Source: Streptomyces sp. TS71-3 (lineage in GTDB: Bacteria; Actinomycetota; Actinomycetes; Streptomycetales; Streptomycetaceae). Taken from it: a stretch of 64,000 nt of DNA. Both the position numbers and the translations under genes were made by a program. Positions within the stretch are counted from its first letter, which is position 1; each line of letters opens with the position of its first letter. Shown here one piece after another: positions 21,742 to 31,628 of the stretch. The notes under the pieces are model-generated. The model was not told the origin of the DNA. It saw nothing but the letters and a program-made list of their open reading frames with translations, and made no database searches. The DNA is taken from contig NZ_BNEL01000001.1 of assembly GCF_018327685.1 (NCBI RefSeq), forward strand, positions 4,526,001 to 4,590,000, given 5' to 3'.

Positions 21742-22296
21742 ATGACACGGAAGACCGAACTGCGCGGCAGGGCCGCCCGGCTGGCCCGGCTGCTGCCCGC
21801 GCCCAGCCGGGCCGCGAAGACACCGTTCGTCCTGCTCGTCGTGGTGCTGCTGGGCGGCGGCCTGCTCGGCCTGCTGGTGCTGAACTCCTCCCTCAACGAG
21901 GGGTCGTTCCAGCTCAGCGAGCTCCAGAAGCAGACCACCGACCTCACCGACGAGGAACAGGCCCTGCAACGCCAGGTGAACGGCTACGCCGCGCCCGGCG
22001 CCCTGGAGCACCGGGCCCGCCATCTGGGCATGGTGCCCGGCGGCGACCCGGCCTTCCTCCAGCCGGACGGCACCGTGCGCGGGGTCCCCAGCACCCCCGG
22101 CGCCACCCCGCTGAGCGCCTCCGGCACACCCCCGGCGTCCCTGTCCGGGAACGGCGGGACCACGCCCGGCGCCACGCGCACATCGACCTCGGGCACCGCC
22201 GCGCCGGGCCGGGCCACCGCACTCGTCGTCCCGCCCGCGGCCGGGGGCTCCCCCCTCATTGACGCGCCCTCCGTATCGACGACCTTGGGCAGGTGA
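21742..22296 (+). CDS. ftsL: Cell division protein FtsL-like
   Basis: 184-residue bitopic membrane protein. A basic cytosolic N-terminus (1-30) leads to one transmembrane helix (about 31-50, TPFVLLVVVLLGGGLLGLLVL) and a coiled-coil (about 60-80, FQLSELQKQTTDLTDEEQALQRQV). A Pro/Thr/Ser/Gly-rich tail of about 80 residues follows, longer than in FtsL of unicellular bacteria. FtsL would join FtsQ/DivIC at the septum and help activate FtsW-FtsI. I chose the ATG at 21742, with GGGGGAGG five bases upstream; the ATG at 21727 overlaps that site. Position between rsmH and ftsI supports the name. Confidence 0.9.
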   Translation: MTRKTELRGRAARLARLLPAPSRAAKTPFVLLVVVLLGGGLLGLLVLNSSLNEGSFQLSELQKQTTDLTDEEQALQRQVNGYAAPGALEHRARHLGMVPGGDPAFLQPDGTVRGVPSTPGATPLSASGTPPASLSGNGGTTPGATRTSTSGTAAPGRATALVVPPAAGGSPLIDAPSVSTTLGR

Positions 22297-22300
22297 CCCC

Positions 22301-24298
22301 GTGACCGACAGGGAACCCCCGCGCCGCCGCGTTCCCCCACCCGCCGGACCCGGCCGGCCGCAGCAGCACGACGGCGAGCGCCGCCCGGGCCCCGGCGGGC
22401 GCCCCACGCGGCGGCAGCGTCCGGGCGGCTCCGGCGGCTCCGGCGGATTCGGCGGCCCCGGCCCGATCCGGACCATCCGGCTCGGCAGCCCCCGGCCCCG
22501 GCTGCGCATGATCAGCCTCACCCTGGCGCTGGTCATGCTGGTCTTCGTGGGCCGGCTCTTCCAGGTCCAGGGCGTCGACGCCGGCGTGTACGCGGCCAAG
22601 GCCGAGAAGAACCGCTACACCAGCCAGCCGCTGACCGCCGAGCGGGGCGGCATCTCCGACCGCAACGGCGTGGAGCTCGCGATCAGCGTCGACGCGTACG
22701 ACATCACCGCCGACCCCACGATGTTCACGCCCGGGGCCACCAAGGTCCCCGACGCGCCCCAGCAGGCCGCCGCGCTGCTCGCCCCCATCCTCGGCGTGGA
22801 CGCGGCGTCGCTCGCGAAGAAGCTCCGCACCCCGAAGACCCGCTACGTGCTGCTGGCCACCCGCCAGACCCCGCAGGCCTGGAACCAGATCAAGGACCTG
22901 AAGAGCACCCTCGCCGACAAGGCCGCGGACGACCCGAAGGCCGCCAACGTCCTCGCCGGCGTCTTCCAGCAGCCCAGCAGCAAGCGCGTCTATCCGAACG
23001 GCGACCTCGCCGCCGGGATACTGGGATGGGTCAACGGCGAGGGCAAGGGCGCGGGCGGCCTGGAGCTCGCGCTCGACAAGGAACTCGCCGGCCGGAACGG
23101 CATGATCACCTACGCGCAGTCCGGCGGCCACCAGGTGCCCACGGCCGGCGCCAGCGAGACGCCCGCGGTGCCCGGCTCCGACGTCGAGCTGACCATCGAC
23201 CGCGACATCCAGTGGGCCGCCCAGCATGCGATCAGCGAGCAGGTGAAGAAGTCCAGGGCCGACCGCGGCTACGTGATAGTGCAGGACACCAGGACCGGCC
23301 AGATCCTGGCGATGGCCAACGCCCCGGGGTTCGACCCGAACGACCTCTCCGAGGCCGCTTCCGCCTCCCTGGGCAACGCCGCCGTGCAGGACGCCTACGA
23401 GCCCGGCTCCACCGCCAAGCTGATGTCGATGGCGGCCGTCCTCCAGGAGAACGCCGCCACCCCGCTCACGCATGTGACGGTGCCCAACCGGCTGCACCGG
23501 GGCGACCGGCTCTTCGCCGACGACATCGACCACCCCACCTGGTTCCTGACGCTCAACGGCGTGCTCGCCAAGTCCAGCAACATCGGCACCATCCTGGCCA
23601 CCGGCCAGCTCGGCAGGACGCAGGCCCAGGCCGACAAGGTGCTCTACTCGTACCTGCGGAAGTTCGGCATCGGCAGGCCCACCGGACTCGGCTTCCCCGG
23701 CGAGACCGCGGGCATCCTGGCGCCGCCGGACAAGTGGTCGCAGTCCCAGCAGTTCACCATCCCCTTCGGCCAGGGCGTCTCCGTGAACGCCCTGCAGGCG
23801 GCCTCCGTCTACTCGACGATCGCCAACGGCGGGGTCCGCGTGGCGCCGACCCTGGTACGCGGCACCAAGGGCCCGGACGGGCACTTCAGCAAGGCCGCGG
23901 CTCCCAAGAGGACCAGGGTGGTGAGCGCGGACACCGCCAGGAAGCTGTCGCAGATGCTGGAGGCCGTCGTCGGCGACGAGGAGGGCACCGGCACCCTCGC
24001 CCGGATCCCCGGCTACCGGGTGGCCGGCAAGACCGGCACCGCCAACCGCGTCGATCCGGCCACCGGCCGCTACCACGGCTACACCTCGTCGTTCGCCGGG
24101 TTCGCGCCCGCCGACAAGCCGCGGGTCACCGTCTACTGCGTCCTGCAGAACGCCACCAAGGGCAGCTACTTCGGCGGCGAGACCTGCGGCCCCATCTTCA
24201 AGCAGGTGATGGAGTTCTCCCTCAAGACCCTCCAGGTGCCACCCACCGGAGCCAAGCCGGCCCGGTTGCCCGTCTCCTTCAAACCGGCCAAGAACTGA
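22301..24298 (+). CDS. ftsI: Penicillin-binding protein FtsI (class B PBP3)
   Basis: Septal peptidoglycan transpeptidase, 665 residues. A basic Pro/Arg/Gly-rich cytosolic segment (1-65) and a transmembrane helix (about 70-88) precede the PBP dimerisation domain and the transpeptidase domain. Active-site motifs are Ser370-x-x-Lys373 (PGSTAKLM), Ser425-Ser426-Asn427 (KSSNIGT) and Lys577-Thr-Gly (AGKTGTA). The GTG at 22301 begins five bases after the ftsL stop, with GGCAGGTGA before it; an upstream ATG at 22259 lies inside ftsL and is unlikely. It would form the septal synthase with FtsW. Confidence 0.97.
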   Translation: MTDREPPRRRVPPPAGPGRPQQHDGERRPGPGGRPTRRQRPGGSGGSGGFGGPGPIRTIRLGSPRPRLRMISLTLALVMLVFVGRLFQVQGVDAGVYAAKAEKNRYTSQPLTAERGGISDRNGVELAISVDAYDITADPTMFTPGATKVPDAPQQAAALLAPILGVDAASLAKKLRTPKTRYVLLATRQTPQAWNQIKDLKSTLADKAADDPKAANVLAGVFQQPSSKRVYPNGDLAAGILGWVNGEGKGAGGLELALDKELAGRNGMITYAQSGGHQVPTAGASETPAVPGSDVELTIDRDIQWAAQHAISEQVKKSRADRGYVIVQDTRTGQILAMANAPGFDPNDLSEAASASLGNAAVQDAYEPGSTAKLMSMAAVLQENAATPLTHVTVPNRLHRGDRLFADDIDHPTWFLTLNGVLAKSSNIGTILATGQLGRTQAQADKVLYSYLRKFGIGRPTGLGFPGETAGILAPPDKWSQSQQFTIPFGQGVSVNALQAASVYSTIANGGVRVAPTLVRGTKGPDGHFSKAAAPKRTRVVSADTARKLSQMLEAVVGDEEGTGTLARIPGYRVAGKTGTANRVDPATGRYHGYTSSFAGFAPADKPRVTVYCVLQNATKGSYFGGETCGPIFKQVMEFSLKTLQVPPTGAKPARLPVSFKPAKN

Positions 24299-24352
24299 CC
24301 CGGCACTGACCCGCAGGTCCCGGCCGGGACCGCACAGAACCAGGAACCGCCC

Positions 24353-26089
24353 GTGACAACGATCACTCCCGACCCCTCGAACGCACCCGAGCCCGAGGCC
24401 ACCCCCGCCGCCGCCGACCAGGGCACGCAGCCGGGAGGTGACGCGGTGCGACCGCCCGGCTCCTTTGGCTCGCCGCCCGCCGGGCCCGGTACGCTCACCG
24501 CCGTGCCACACGCTGATCAGCCCCCGGTAACCCGAGAAGGCCCCCAGGCGACCTCCCCAGGGCCGCCCCGGCCCGCCCGGGTGACGCCCACGCCCCTCGC
24601 CCAGCTCGCCGACCAGGTGGGCCTGCGCACCGTCACGGGACCGGCCGGCTCCCACGAGGACGTCGCCGTCACCGGCATCACCCACGACTCGCGCGCGGTG
24701 CGCCCGGGCGACATGTACGCCGCACTGCCCGGCGCCCGGCTGCACGGCGCCGACTTCGCCGCGCAGGCCGCCGACCTCGGTGCCGTCGCCATCCTCACCG
24801 ACCCCGCGGGCGGCGAGCGCGCCGCGGCCACCGGGCTGCCCGTGCTCACCGTCGGTGACCCCCGCGGCCGGATGGGCGAGCTGGCGGCGACGGTCTACGG
24901 GCACCCGGGCCGCGACCTGCTCCAGATCGGCATCACCGGCACCTCCGGCAAGACCACCACCGCGTACCTGGTGCAGGGCGGGCTGTCCGCGGCCGGCGGC
25001 CTGGCCGGCCTGATCGGCACGGTCGAGACCCGCATCGGCGAGGAGCGGATCAAGTCCGAGCGGACCACCCCCGAGGCCACCGACCTCCAGGCGCTCTTCG
25101 CGGTCATGAGGGAACGCGGTGTGACCTCGGTCGCCATGGAGGTCTCCAGCCACGCCCTGGTGCTCGGCCGGGTGGACGGCTGCGTCTTCGACGTCGCCGT
25201 CTTCACCAACCTCAGCCCGGAGCACATGGAGTTCCACTCCGACATGGAGGACTACTTCCGGGCGAAGGCGCAGCTGTTCACCAAGCAGCGCTCCCGCGCC
25301 GGCGTGGTCAACCTGGACGACGAGTGGGGCCGCAGGCTGATCTCCGAGGCCGAGGTGCCCGTGACGACCTTCTCCGCCGAGGGCCACCCCGACGCGGACT
25401 GGCGGGCCGAGGAGGTCGAGGTGGGCCCGCTCCGCTCCACCTTCGTGGCCGTCGGCCCCGGGGGCCGGCGGGTCGAGGCCGTCTCGCCGCTGTCCGGCCC
25501 GTTCAACGTCTCCAACGCGCTCGCCGCGATCGTCGCGCTCGCCGTCGCCGGCATCGACCCCCAGACCGCCGCCCGCGGCATCGGCGAGGTGCCCGGGGTG
25601 CCGGGCCGCCTGGAGCGCGTGGACGCGGGCCAGGGCTACCTGGCCGTCGTCGACTACGCCCACAAGACCGACGCCGTCGAGTCGGTGCTGCGCGCGCTGC
25701 GCAAGGTCACCGAGGGCAGCCTGCGGATCGTGATCGGCTGCGGGGGAGACCGCGACCGGACCAAGCGCGGGCCCATGGGCGCCGCCGCGGCCCGCCTCGC
25801 CGACGAGGCCGTGCTGACCTCGGACAACCCGCGCTCCGAGGACCCGCTGGCGATCCTCGCCACCATGCTGGCGGGCGCCGCCGAGGTACCCGCCCACGAG
25901 CGGGGCGAGGTCGCCGTCTTCGAGGACCGGGCCGCCGCCATCGCCGCCGCCGTGGCGCACGCCCGGCCCGGCGACACCGTGCTGATCGCCGGAAAGGGGC
26001 ACGAGCAGGGCCAGGACATCGCCGGGGTGGTCCGGCCCTTCGACGACCGCCAAGTGCTCCGCGAAGCAATCCAGCAGACCCAGGGATGA
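24353..26089 (+). CDS. murE: UDP-MurNAc-tripeptide synthetase MurE
   Basis: Mur ligase that adds the third residue, LL-diaminopimelate in Streptomyces, to UDP-MurNAc-L-Ala-D-Glu. Domains in order: the N-terminal UDP-binding domain starting near residue 78 (VTPTPLAQLADQVGL), ATP P-loop GITGTSGKTTTAYLV, the carbamylated-lysine region and the C-terminal motif TSDNPRSEDPLAI that recognises diaminopimelate. The start is uncertain. GTG 24353 gives 578 residues with a disordered N-terminus. GTG 24446 has a better GGGAGG site, and GTG 24503 follows a possible internal promoter (TTGGCT-19-TACGCT, 24465-24495). All leave the catalytic domains intact. Confidence 0.95.
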   Translation: MTTITPDPSNAPEPEATPAAADQGTQPGGDAVRPPGSFGSPPAGPGTLTAVPHADQPPVTREGPQATSPGPPRPARVTPTPLAQLADQVGLRTVTGPAGSHEDVAVTGITHDSRAVRPGDMYAALPGARLHGADFAAQAADLGAVAILTDPAGGERAAATGLPVLTVGDPRGRMGELAATVYGHPGRDLLQIGITGTSGKTTTAYLVQGGLSAAGGLAGLIGTVETRIGEERIKSERTTPEATDLQALFAVMRERGVTSVAMEVSSHALVLGRVDGCVFDVAVFTNLSPEHMEFHSDMEDYFRAKAQLFTKQRSRAGVVNLDDEWGRRLISEAEVPVTTFSAEGHPDADWRAEEVEVGPLRSTFVAVGPGGRRVEAVSPLSGPFNVSNALAAIVALAVAGIDPQTAARGIGEVPGVPGRLERVDAGQGYLAVVDYAHKTDAVESVLRALRKVTEGSLRIVIGCGGDRDRTKRGPMGAAAARLADEAVLTSDNPRSEDPLAILATMLAGAAEVPAHERGEVAVFEDRAAAIAAAVAHARPGDTVLIAGKGHEQGQDIAGVVRPFDDRQVLREAIQQTQG

Positions 26090-26093
26090 ATTT

Positions 26094-27539
26094 GTGATCG
26101 CCCTCTCCCTCGCCGAGATCGCCACCATCGTCGGCGGGCAGACCCATGACATACCGGATCCGTCCGCACTGGTGACCGGATCCGTCGTGCACGACTCCCG
26201 CGCCGTGGAACCGGGCGGCCTGTTCGTCGCCTTCGCGGGCGAGCGCGTCGACGGGCACGACTTCGCGCGCGGGGCCGTCGAGGCGGGCGCCGTCGCCGTA
26301 CTGGCCGCGCGGCCCCTCGGCGTACCCGCGATCGTGGTCCCCGACGTCCAGGTGGCGCTCGGGGCCCTCGCCCGCGCCGTCGTCGAGCGGCTGGGCGCCA
26401 CCCTGGTTGCGCTCACCGGATCCGCCGGCAAGACGAGCACCAAGGACCTCATCGCCCAGGTGCTCGCCACGAAGGCACCCACCGTATGGACGCCCGGCTC
26501 TCTCAACAACGAGATCGGGTTGCCGCTGACCGCGCTGACGGCCACCGAGAAGACCCGCTACCTGGTCCTGGAGATGGGCGCCCGTGGCGTAGGCCACATC
26601 CGCTACCTCACCAGCCTCACCCCGCCCAGGATCGGCGTCGTCCTGAACGTCGGCACCGCGCACATCGGCGAGTTCGGCGGCCGGGAGCAGATCGCCCTGG
26701 CCAAGGGCGAGATGGTGGAGTCCCTGCCAGGCGCGGACGAGAGCGGCATCGCGGTCCTCAACGCCGACGACCCCCTGGTGAGCGCCATGGCCTCCCGCAC
26801 CAAGGCCCGCGTGGTGTACTTCGGGGAATCCGGCGAAGCGGACGTAAGAGCCGAGAACATCCACCTCACAGCCACCGGACAGCCGGCCTTCCGCCTCCAC
26901 ACACCCTCCGGGTGCAGTGCCGTGACCTTGCGCCTGTACGGTGAGCACCACGTGTCGAACGCGCTTGCCGCGGCCGCCGTAGCCCATGAGTTGGGCCTGT
27001 CCGTGGACGAGATCGCCCAGGCGCTCTCCGAAGCGGGCACCCTCTCCCGCTGGCGTATGGAGGTCACCGAGCGCCCGGACGGCGTGACGGTGGTCAACGA
27101 CGCCTACAACGCGAACCCCGAGTCCATGCGAGCCGCCCTGCGGGCACTCGCGGCAATGGGCGAAGCCCGGCGGGCCGAAGGGGGGCGTACGTGGGCGGTG
27201 CTCGGTCTGATGGCCGAGCTCGGGGACGAGGCTCTCGCCGAGCACGACGCGGTCGGACGGCTTGCCGTCCGGCTCAACCTGAGCAAGCTCGTGGCAGTCG
27301 GAGGCAGGGAAGCGGCCTGGCTGCGCGCGGGCGCCTACAACGAGGGTTCGTGGGGTGAGGAGTCGGTGCACGTGTCCGACGCACAGGCGGCGATCGACCT
27401 GTTGCGCAGAGAGCTGCGCCCGGGGGATGTCGTGCTCGTGAAGGCGTCCAGGTCGCTGGGCCTGGAGCAGGTCGCCACGGCGCTCCTGGAAGAGGCCGGC
27501 CACAGTGACTCGGGCGAGGGCGAGGTCGCCGCCCGATGA
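26094..27539 (+). CDS. murF: UDP-MurNAc-pentapeptide synthetase MurF
   Basis: Adds D-Ala-D-Ala to UDP-MurNAc-tripeptide in the cytosol. The 481 residues include the N-terminal fold (SLAEIATIVGG), the P-loop TGSAGKTSTKDLIAQVL (about 109-125), NNEIGLPLTAL, VLEMGARGVGHI and the C-terminal VVNDAYNANPESMRAAL. The GTG at 26094 follows the murE stop by four bases, and the murF stop overlaps the mraY start, so murE-murF-mraY-murD are tightly coupled. Confidence 0.97.
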   Translation: MIALSLAEIATIVGGQTHDIPDPSALVTGSVVHDSRAVEPGGLFVAFAGERVDGHDFARGAVEAGAVAVLAARPLGVPAIVVPDVQVALGALARAVVERLGATLVALTGSAGKTSTKDLIAQVLATKAPTVWTPGSLNNEIGLPLTALTATEKTRYLVLEMGARGVGHIRYLTSLTPPRIGVVLNVGTAHIGEFGGREQIALAKGEMVESLPGADESGIAVLNADDPLVSAMASRTKARVVYFGESGEADVRAENIHLTATGQPAFRLHTPSGCSAVTLRLYGEHHVSNALAAAAVAHELGLSVDEIAQALSEAGTLSRWRMEVTERPDGVTVVNDAYNANPESMRAALRALAAMGEARRAEGGRTWAVLGLMAELGDEALAEHDAVGRLAVRLNLSKLVAVGGREAAWLRAGAYNEGSWGEESVHVSDAQAAIDLLRRELRPGDVVLVKASRSLGLEQVATALLEEAGHSDSGEGEVAAR

Positions 27540-28609
27540 TGAACCAGATCCTGTTCTCGGGAGTCATCGGTCTCTTCCTGACTCTCGTGGGCACGCCTGT
27601 GCTGATCAAACTGCTCGCCCGCAAGGGATACGGTCAGTACATCCGGGACGACGGGCCGCGCGAGCACCACAGCAAGCGCGGCACGCCGACCATGGGTGGC
27701 ATCGCGTTCATCCTGGCGACGATCGTCGCCTACTTCCTCAGCAAGGTGATCAGCGGCAAGCCGCCCACCTTCTCCGGGGTGCTGGTGCTCGGCCTGATGG
27801 CGGGCATGGGCCTGGTCGGCTTCCTCGACGACTACATCAAGATCGTGAAGCGGCGCTCGCTGGGCCTGCGGGCCAAGGCCAAGATGGCGGGCCAGCTCAT
27901 CGTCGGCATCGGCTTCGCCATCCTCGGGCTGATGTTCGCGGACTCCCACGGCAACACACCGGCGTCCACGAAGCTCTCCTTCACCGCGGACTTCGGGTGG
28001 TCCATCGGGCCCGTCATCTTCGTGGTCTGGGCGCTGTTCATGATCCTCGCCATGTCCAACGGCGTGAACCTCACCGACGGCCTGGACGGTCTGGCCACCG
28101 GTGCCTCGGTGATGGTCTTCGGCGCCTATACCTTCATCGGTGTGTGGCAGTTCCAGGAAGCGTGCGCCAACGCCGCGACGCTCACCAACCCCGCGGCCTG
28201 CTTCGAGGTGCGCGATCCGCTCGACCTCGCCGTCGTCGCCTCGGCGCTGATGGGCGCCTGTTTCGGCTTCCTGTGGTGGAACACCTCACCCGCCAAGATC
28301 TTCATGGGGGACACCGGTTCCCTGGCGCTCGGCGGCGCCCTCGCGGGCCTCGCCATCTGCTCCCGCACGGAACTGCTCCTCGCCCTGCTCGGCGGCCTCT
28401 TCGTCCTGATCACCATGTCCGTCGTGATCCAGGTGGGCTCCTTCCGCCTCACCGGCAGGCGGGTCTTCAGGATGGCCCCGTTGCAGCACCACTTCGAACT
28501 CAAGGGCTGGTCCGAGGTCCTGGTCGTGGTCCGCTTCTGGATCATCCAGGGCATGTGCGTGATCGTCGGCCTCGGGCTCTTCTACGCAGGGTGGGCGGCA
28601 GAGAAATGA
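27536..28609 (+). CDS. mraY: Phospho-MurNAc-pentapeptide translocase MraY
   Basis: Integral membrane enzyme that transfers phospho-MurNAc-pentapeptide to undecaprenyl phosphate, making lipid I. The 357 residues form about ten helices. The catalytic acidic motif GFLDDYIKIVKRR, the NLTDGLDGLATG signature and the MAPLQHHFELKGWSE loop are intact. Start codons ATG 27536 and 27539 are adjacent. The first overlaps the murF stop as ATGA, which favours coupling. Confidence 0.97.
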   Translation: MMNQILFSGVIGLFLTLVGTPVLIKLLARKGYGQYIRDDGPREHHSKRGTPTMGGIAFILATIVAYFLSKVISGKPPTFSGVLVLGLMAGMGLVGFLDDYIKIVKRRSLGLRAKAKMAGQLIVGIGFAILGLMFADSHGNTPASTKLSFTADFGWSIGPVIFVVWALFMILAMSNGVNLTDGLDGLATGASVMVFGAYTFIGVWQFQEACANAATLTNPAACFEVRDPLDLAVVASALMGACFGFLWWNTSPAKIFMGDTGSLALGGALAGLAICSRTELLLALLGGLFVLITMSVVIQVGSFRLTGRRVFRMAPLQHHFELKGWSEVLVVVRFWIIQGMCVIVGLGLFYAGWAAEK

Positions 28610-30051
28610 CGCAGCAGCCGGTCTGGGCCGGGCAGCACATCACCGTCGCCGGCCTCGGCGTGAGCGGTATCAGTGCCGCCCGCGCCCTGGCCGGCCTGGG
28701 CGCCGACATCACCGTCGTGGACGGCGGCGACTCACCCGTGCTCCGGGAGCGCGCCGAGAAGCTGCGCGCCGAGCACATCTCCGTACGCCTCGGCGACGGC
28801 GCCACCCTGCCGCCCGGCACCACGCTCGTCGTGACCTCGCCCGGCTGGAAGCCCACCTCGCCGCTGTTTGCCGCGGCCGCCGCCGCGGGCGTGCAGGTGG
28901 TCGGGGACGTGGAGATCGCCTGGCGGCTGCGCGGCACCGGCGCCCCCCAGGGGCAGGACGGCGGCCCGGCGCCCTGGCTGGCGGTCACCGGCACCAACGG
29001 CAAGACCACGACCGTGCGGATGCTGGCGTCGATCCTCGCCGCCGCGGGCCTGCGGACCACCGCGGTGGGGAACATCGGCACGCCCATCATCGATGTCATT
29101 CTCAGCGGCGAGCCGTACGACGTCCTGGCCGTCGAGCTCTCCAGCTACCAGCTCCACTGGGCGCCCTCCCTGCGCGCGCACTCCGCCGCCGTGCTGAACC
29201 TCGCCCCGGACCACCTCGACTGGCACGGCTCGATGGAGGCCTACGCGGCCGACAAGGGCCGCATCTACACGGGCAACCAGGTCGCCTGCGTCTACAACGA
29301 CGCGGACAAGGCCACCGAGGACCTGGTCCGCGAGGCCGACGTCGAAGAGGGCTGCCGCGCCATCGGCTTCACCCTCTCCGCGCCCGCCCCCTCCCAACTC
29401 GGCGTGGTGGACGGCGTCCTCGTCGACCGAGCCTTCGTGCCCGACCGGCAGAGCCAGGCGCAGGAACTCGCCGAGGTCTCCGACGTGCAGCCGCCCGCCC
29501 CCCACAACATCGCCAACGCCCTGGCGGCCGCGGCCCTAGCGCGCGCCTACGGGGTGCCGGCCACCGCGGTCCGCGACGGGCTGCGGGCCTTCAGGCCGGA
29601 CGCGCACCGCATGCAACACGTCGCCGACGTCTCCGGCGTCGCCTACATCGACGACTCCAAGGCCACCAACACCCATGCCGCCGACGCCTCCTTGGCGGCG
29701 TACGGGTCGATCGTGTGGATCGCGGGCGGGCTCGCCAAGGGCGCGACCTTCGACGAACTCGTCGCGCGGGCGGCCTCCCGGCTGCGCGGGGTGGTGCTGA
29801 TCGGCGCCGATCGTGCCCTCATCCGTGAAGCGCTTGCGCGACACGCCCCCGAGGTCCCGGTGGTCGACCTCGACCGGACCGACACTGGGGCGATGGCGGC
29901 GGTGGTCCGGGAGGCGGCGCGGCTCGCCACGCCCGGTGACACGGTGCTGCTGGCGCCCGCCTGCGCTTCCATGGATATGTTCACCAACTACAACGTGCGC
30001 GGAGATGCGTTCGCGGAGGCGGTCCGCGGCCTCACCGCGGAGGGCGCCTGA
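28606..30051 (+). CDS. murD: UDP-MurNAc-L-Ala:D-Glu ligase MurD
   Basis: Adds D-glutamate to UDP-MurNAc-L-Ala. 481 residues: N-terminal Rossmann-like domain (ITVAGLGVSGISAARAL), P-loop WLAVTGTNGKTTTVRML (about 126-142), VELSSYQLHW, LNLAPDHLDWHG and C-terminal DDSKATNTHAA. The ATG at 28606 overlaps the mraY stop as ATGA. The frame extends upstream through mraY only because of GC-rich codon use. Confidence 0.97.
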   Translation: MTQQPVWAGQHITVAGLGVSGISAARALAGLGADITVVDGGDSPVLRERAEKLRAEHISVRLGDGATLPPGTTLVVTSPGWKPTSPLFAAAAAAGVQVVGDVEIAWRLRGTGAPQGQDGGPAPWLAVTGTNGKTTTVRMLASILAAAGLRTTAVGNIGTPIIDVILSGEPYDVLAVELSSYQLHWAPSLRAHSAAVLNLAPDHLDWHGSMEAYAADKGRIYTGNQVACVYNDADKATEDLVREADVEEGCRAIGFTLSAPAPSQLGVVDGVLVDRAFVPDRQSQAQELAEVSDVQPPAPHNIANALAAAALARAYGVPATAVRDGLRAFRPDAHRMQHVADVSGVAYIDDSKATNTHAADASLAAYGSIVWIAGGLAKGATFDELVARAASRLRGVVLIGADRALIREALARHAPEVPVVDLDRTDTGAMAAVVREAARLATPGDTVLLAPACASMDMFTNYNVRGDAFAEAVRGLTAEGA

Positions 30052-30191
30052 CGGAGCCGGGCCGCCGGCCGTGTGGTTCACCGGCCGGCTCCGGCCGGCG
30101 GGCTCCGGGTCCTTTGGAGGGACGCCTTGGCTGGGGTTTGGGTCGGGTTCCACGGGCGGGTCTCCGCCGGCGGCGACAGCGGTGCCTGCTG

Positions 30192-31622
30192 ATGTCCGGA
30201 CGTGGTGCCCCGGTGCGCGGGCCCGGGCGTCCCGCACGGCCCTCGCGGGCAGCGGGCCCGGAGCGGTCCGGGCTGCCGAGGCAGGTGCCGCGGTGGGTGC
30301 CGCTGGGCGGCCTCGCGGCACGCGCCCGCCGGACCTGGGACCGGCCGTTGACCGCCTATTATGTGATTCTCGGCAGTAGTCTGCTGATCACAGTACTCGG
30401 TCTTGTGATGGTCTACTCGGCCTCCATGATCCGGGCGTTGCAGCTCTCGCTGCCCGCTTCCTACTTCTTCCGCAAGCAGTTCGTGGCGGCGCTCATCGGC
30501 GGTGTGCTGATGTTCGCGGCGGCCCGTATGCCGGTACGGCTGCACCGCGCGCTGGCCTATCCGCTGCTCGCGGGGTCCGTCTTCCTGATGGTGCTGGTCC
30601 AGGTGCCCGGGATGGGGATGGCGGTCAACGGCAACCAGAACTGGATCTCGCTCGGCGGCCCGTTCCAGTTGCAGCCCAGCGAGTTCGGCAAGCTGGCCCT
30701 CGTGCTGTGGGGCGCCGACCTGCTGGCACGCAAGCAGGAGCGGCGGCTGCTGGCCCAGTGGAAGCACATGCTGGTGCCGCTGGTGCCGGCCACGTTCCTG
30801 CTGCTCGGCCTGATCATGCTCGGCGGCGACATGGGCACCGCGATCATCCTGACCGCCATCCTCTTCGGCCTGCTGTGGCTGGCCGGAGCCCCCACCAGGC
30901 TGTTCGCCGGCGTGCTCTCCATCGCCGGTCTCATCGGGCTGATGATGATCAAGACCAGCCCCAACCGGATGGCGCGGCTCGCCTGCATCGGCGCCACCGA
31001 GCCGGGGCCCGGCGACCAGTGCTGGCAGGCGGTGCACGGCATCTACGCGCTGGCGTCCGGGGGGCTCTTCGGTTCGGGGCTCGGCGCGAGTGTGGAAAAA
31101 TGGGGGCAACTGCCCGAAGCCCACACGGACTTCATCTTCGCCGTCACCGGTGAGGAGCTGGGCCTGGCGGGGACGCTGTCCGTCCTCGCCCTCTTCACGG
31201 CTCTAGGCTATGCGGGTATCCGCGTGGCCGGACGTACGGAGGAGCCGTTCGTGAGGTATGCCGCGGGCGGCGTGATCACCTGGATCACGGCCCAGGTCGT
31301 GGTCAACATCGGTGCGGTGCTCGGCCTGCTGCCGATCGCCGGTGTCCCGCTCCCGCTGTTCTCCTACGGCGGGTCCGCCCTGCTGCCCACCATGTTCGCC
31401 GTGGGGCTGCTGATCGCCTTCGCCCGCGACGAGCCCGCCGCGCGAGCGGCTCTCGCGATGCGGCAGGGCCGGTCCGCCGGGCCCCTTCGTCGGTGGCGGC
31501 CGGTCTTTGGTAGAAAGCGGGCGGCGGCACGAGGCGGCCGGTCCGGCCGGAGCGGCCAGGAGCCTCGCGGATGGAACACGATGCGACGGCGCGCGACCGC
31601 GCGCACGTCCGGAGAGCGGTGA
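30192..31622 (+). CDS. ftsW: Septal peptidoglycan polymerase FtsW (SEDS family)
   Basis: SEDS-family glycosyltransferase that polymerises lipid II at the septum together with FtsI. From ATG 30192 the protein has 476 residues: a basic Arg/Pro-rich cytosolic N-terminus of about 50 residues, then about ten helices. Signatures include GNQNWISLGGPFQLQPSEFGK, LGGDMGTAII, SGGLFGSGLGASVEKWGQLPEAHTDFIFAVTGEELGL and GVPLPLFSYGGSALL. The start is uncertain: ATG 30192 has no strong Shine-Dalgarno, and the frame is also open from TTG 30114. The C-terminus is basic and disordered. Confidence 0.95.
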   Translation: MSGRGAPVRGPGRPARPSRAAGPERSGLPRQVPRWVPLGGLAARARRTWDRPLTAYYVILGSSLLITVLGLVMVYSASMIRALQLSLPASYFFRKQFVAALIGGVLMFAAARMPVRLHRALAYPLLAGSVFLMVLVQVPGMGMAVNGNQNWISLGGPFQLQPSEFGKLALVLWGADLLARKQERRLLAQWKHMLVPLVPATFLLLGLIMLGGDMGTAIILTAILFGLLWLAGAPTRLFAGVLSIAGLIGLMMIKTSPNRMARLACIGATEPGPGDQCWQAVHGIYALASGGLFGSGLGASVEKWGQLPEAHTDFIFAVTGEELGLAGTLSVLALFTALGYAGIRVAGRTEEPFVRYAAGGVITWITAQVVVNIGAVLGLLPIAGVPLPLFSYGGSALLPTMFAVGLLIAFARDEPAARAALAMRQGRSAGPLRRWRPVFGRKRAAARGGRSGRSGQEPRGWNTMRRRATARTSGER

Positions 31623-31628
31623 ATTTCG

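Noticed and set aside
22256..26545. Open frame of over 1,400 codons on the minus strand across ftsI-murE-murF
   Set aside because: Antisense to three recognisable enzymes; composition is Gly/Arg/Leu/Val-rich and has no family similarity. It results from GC bias.
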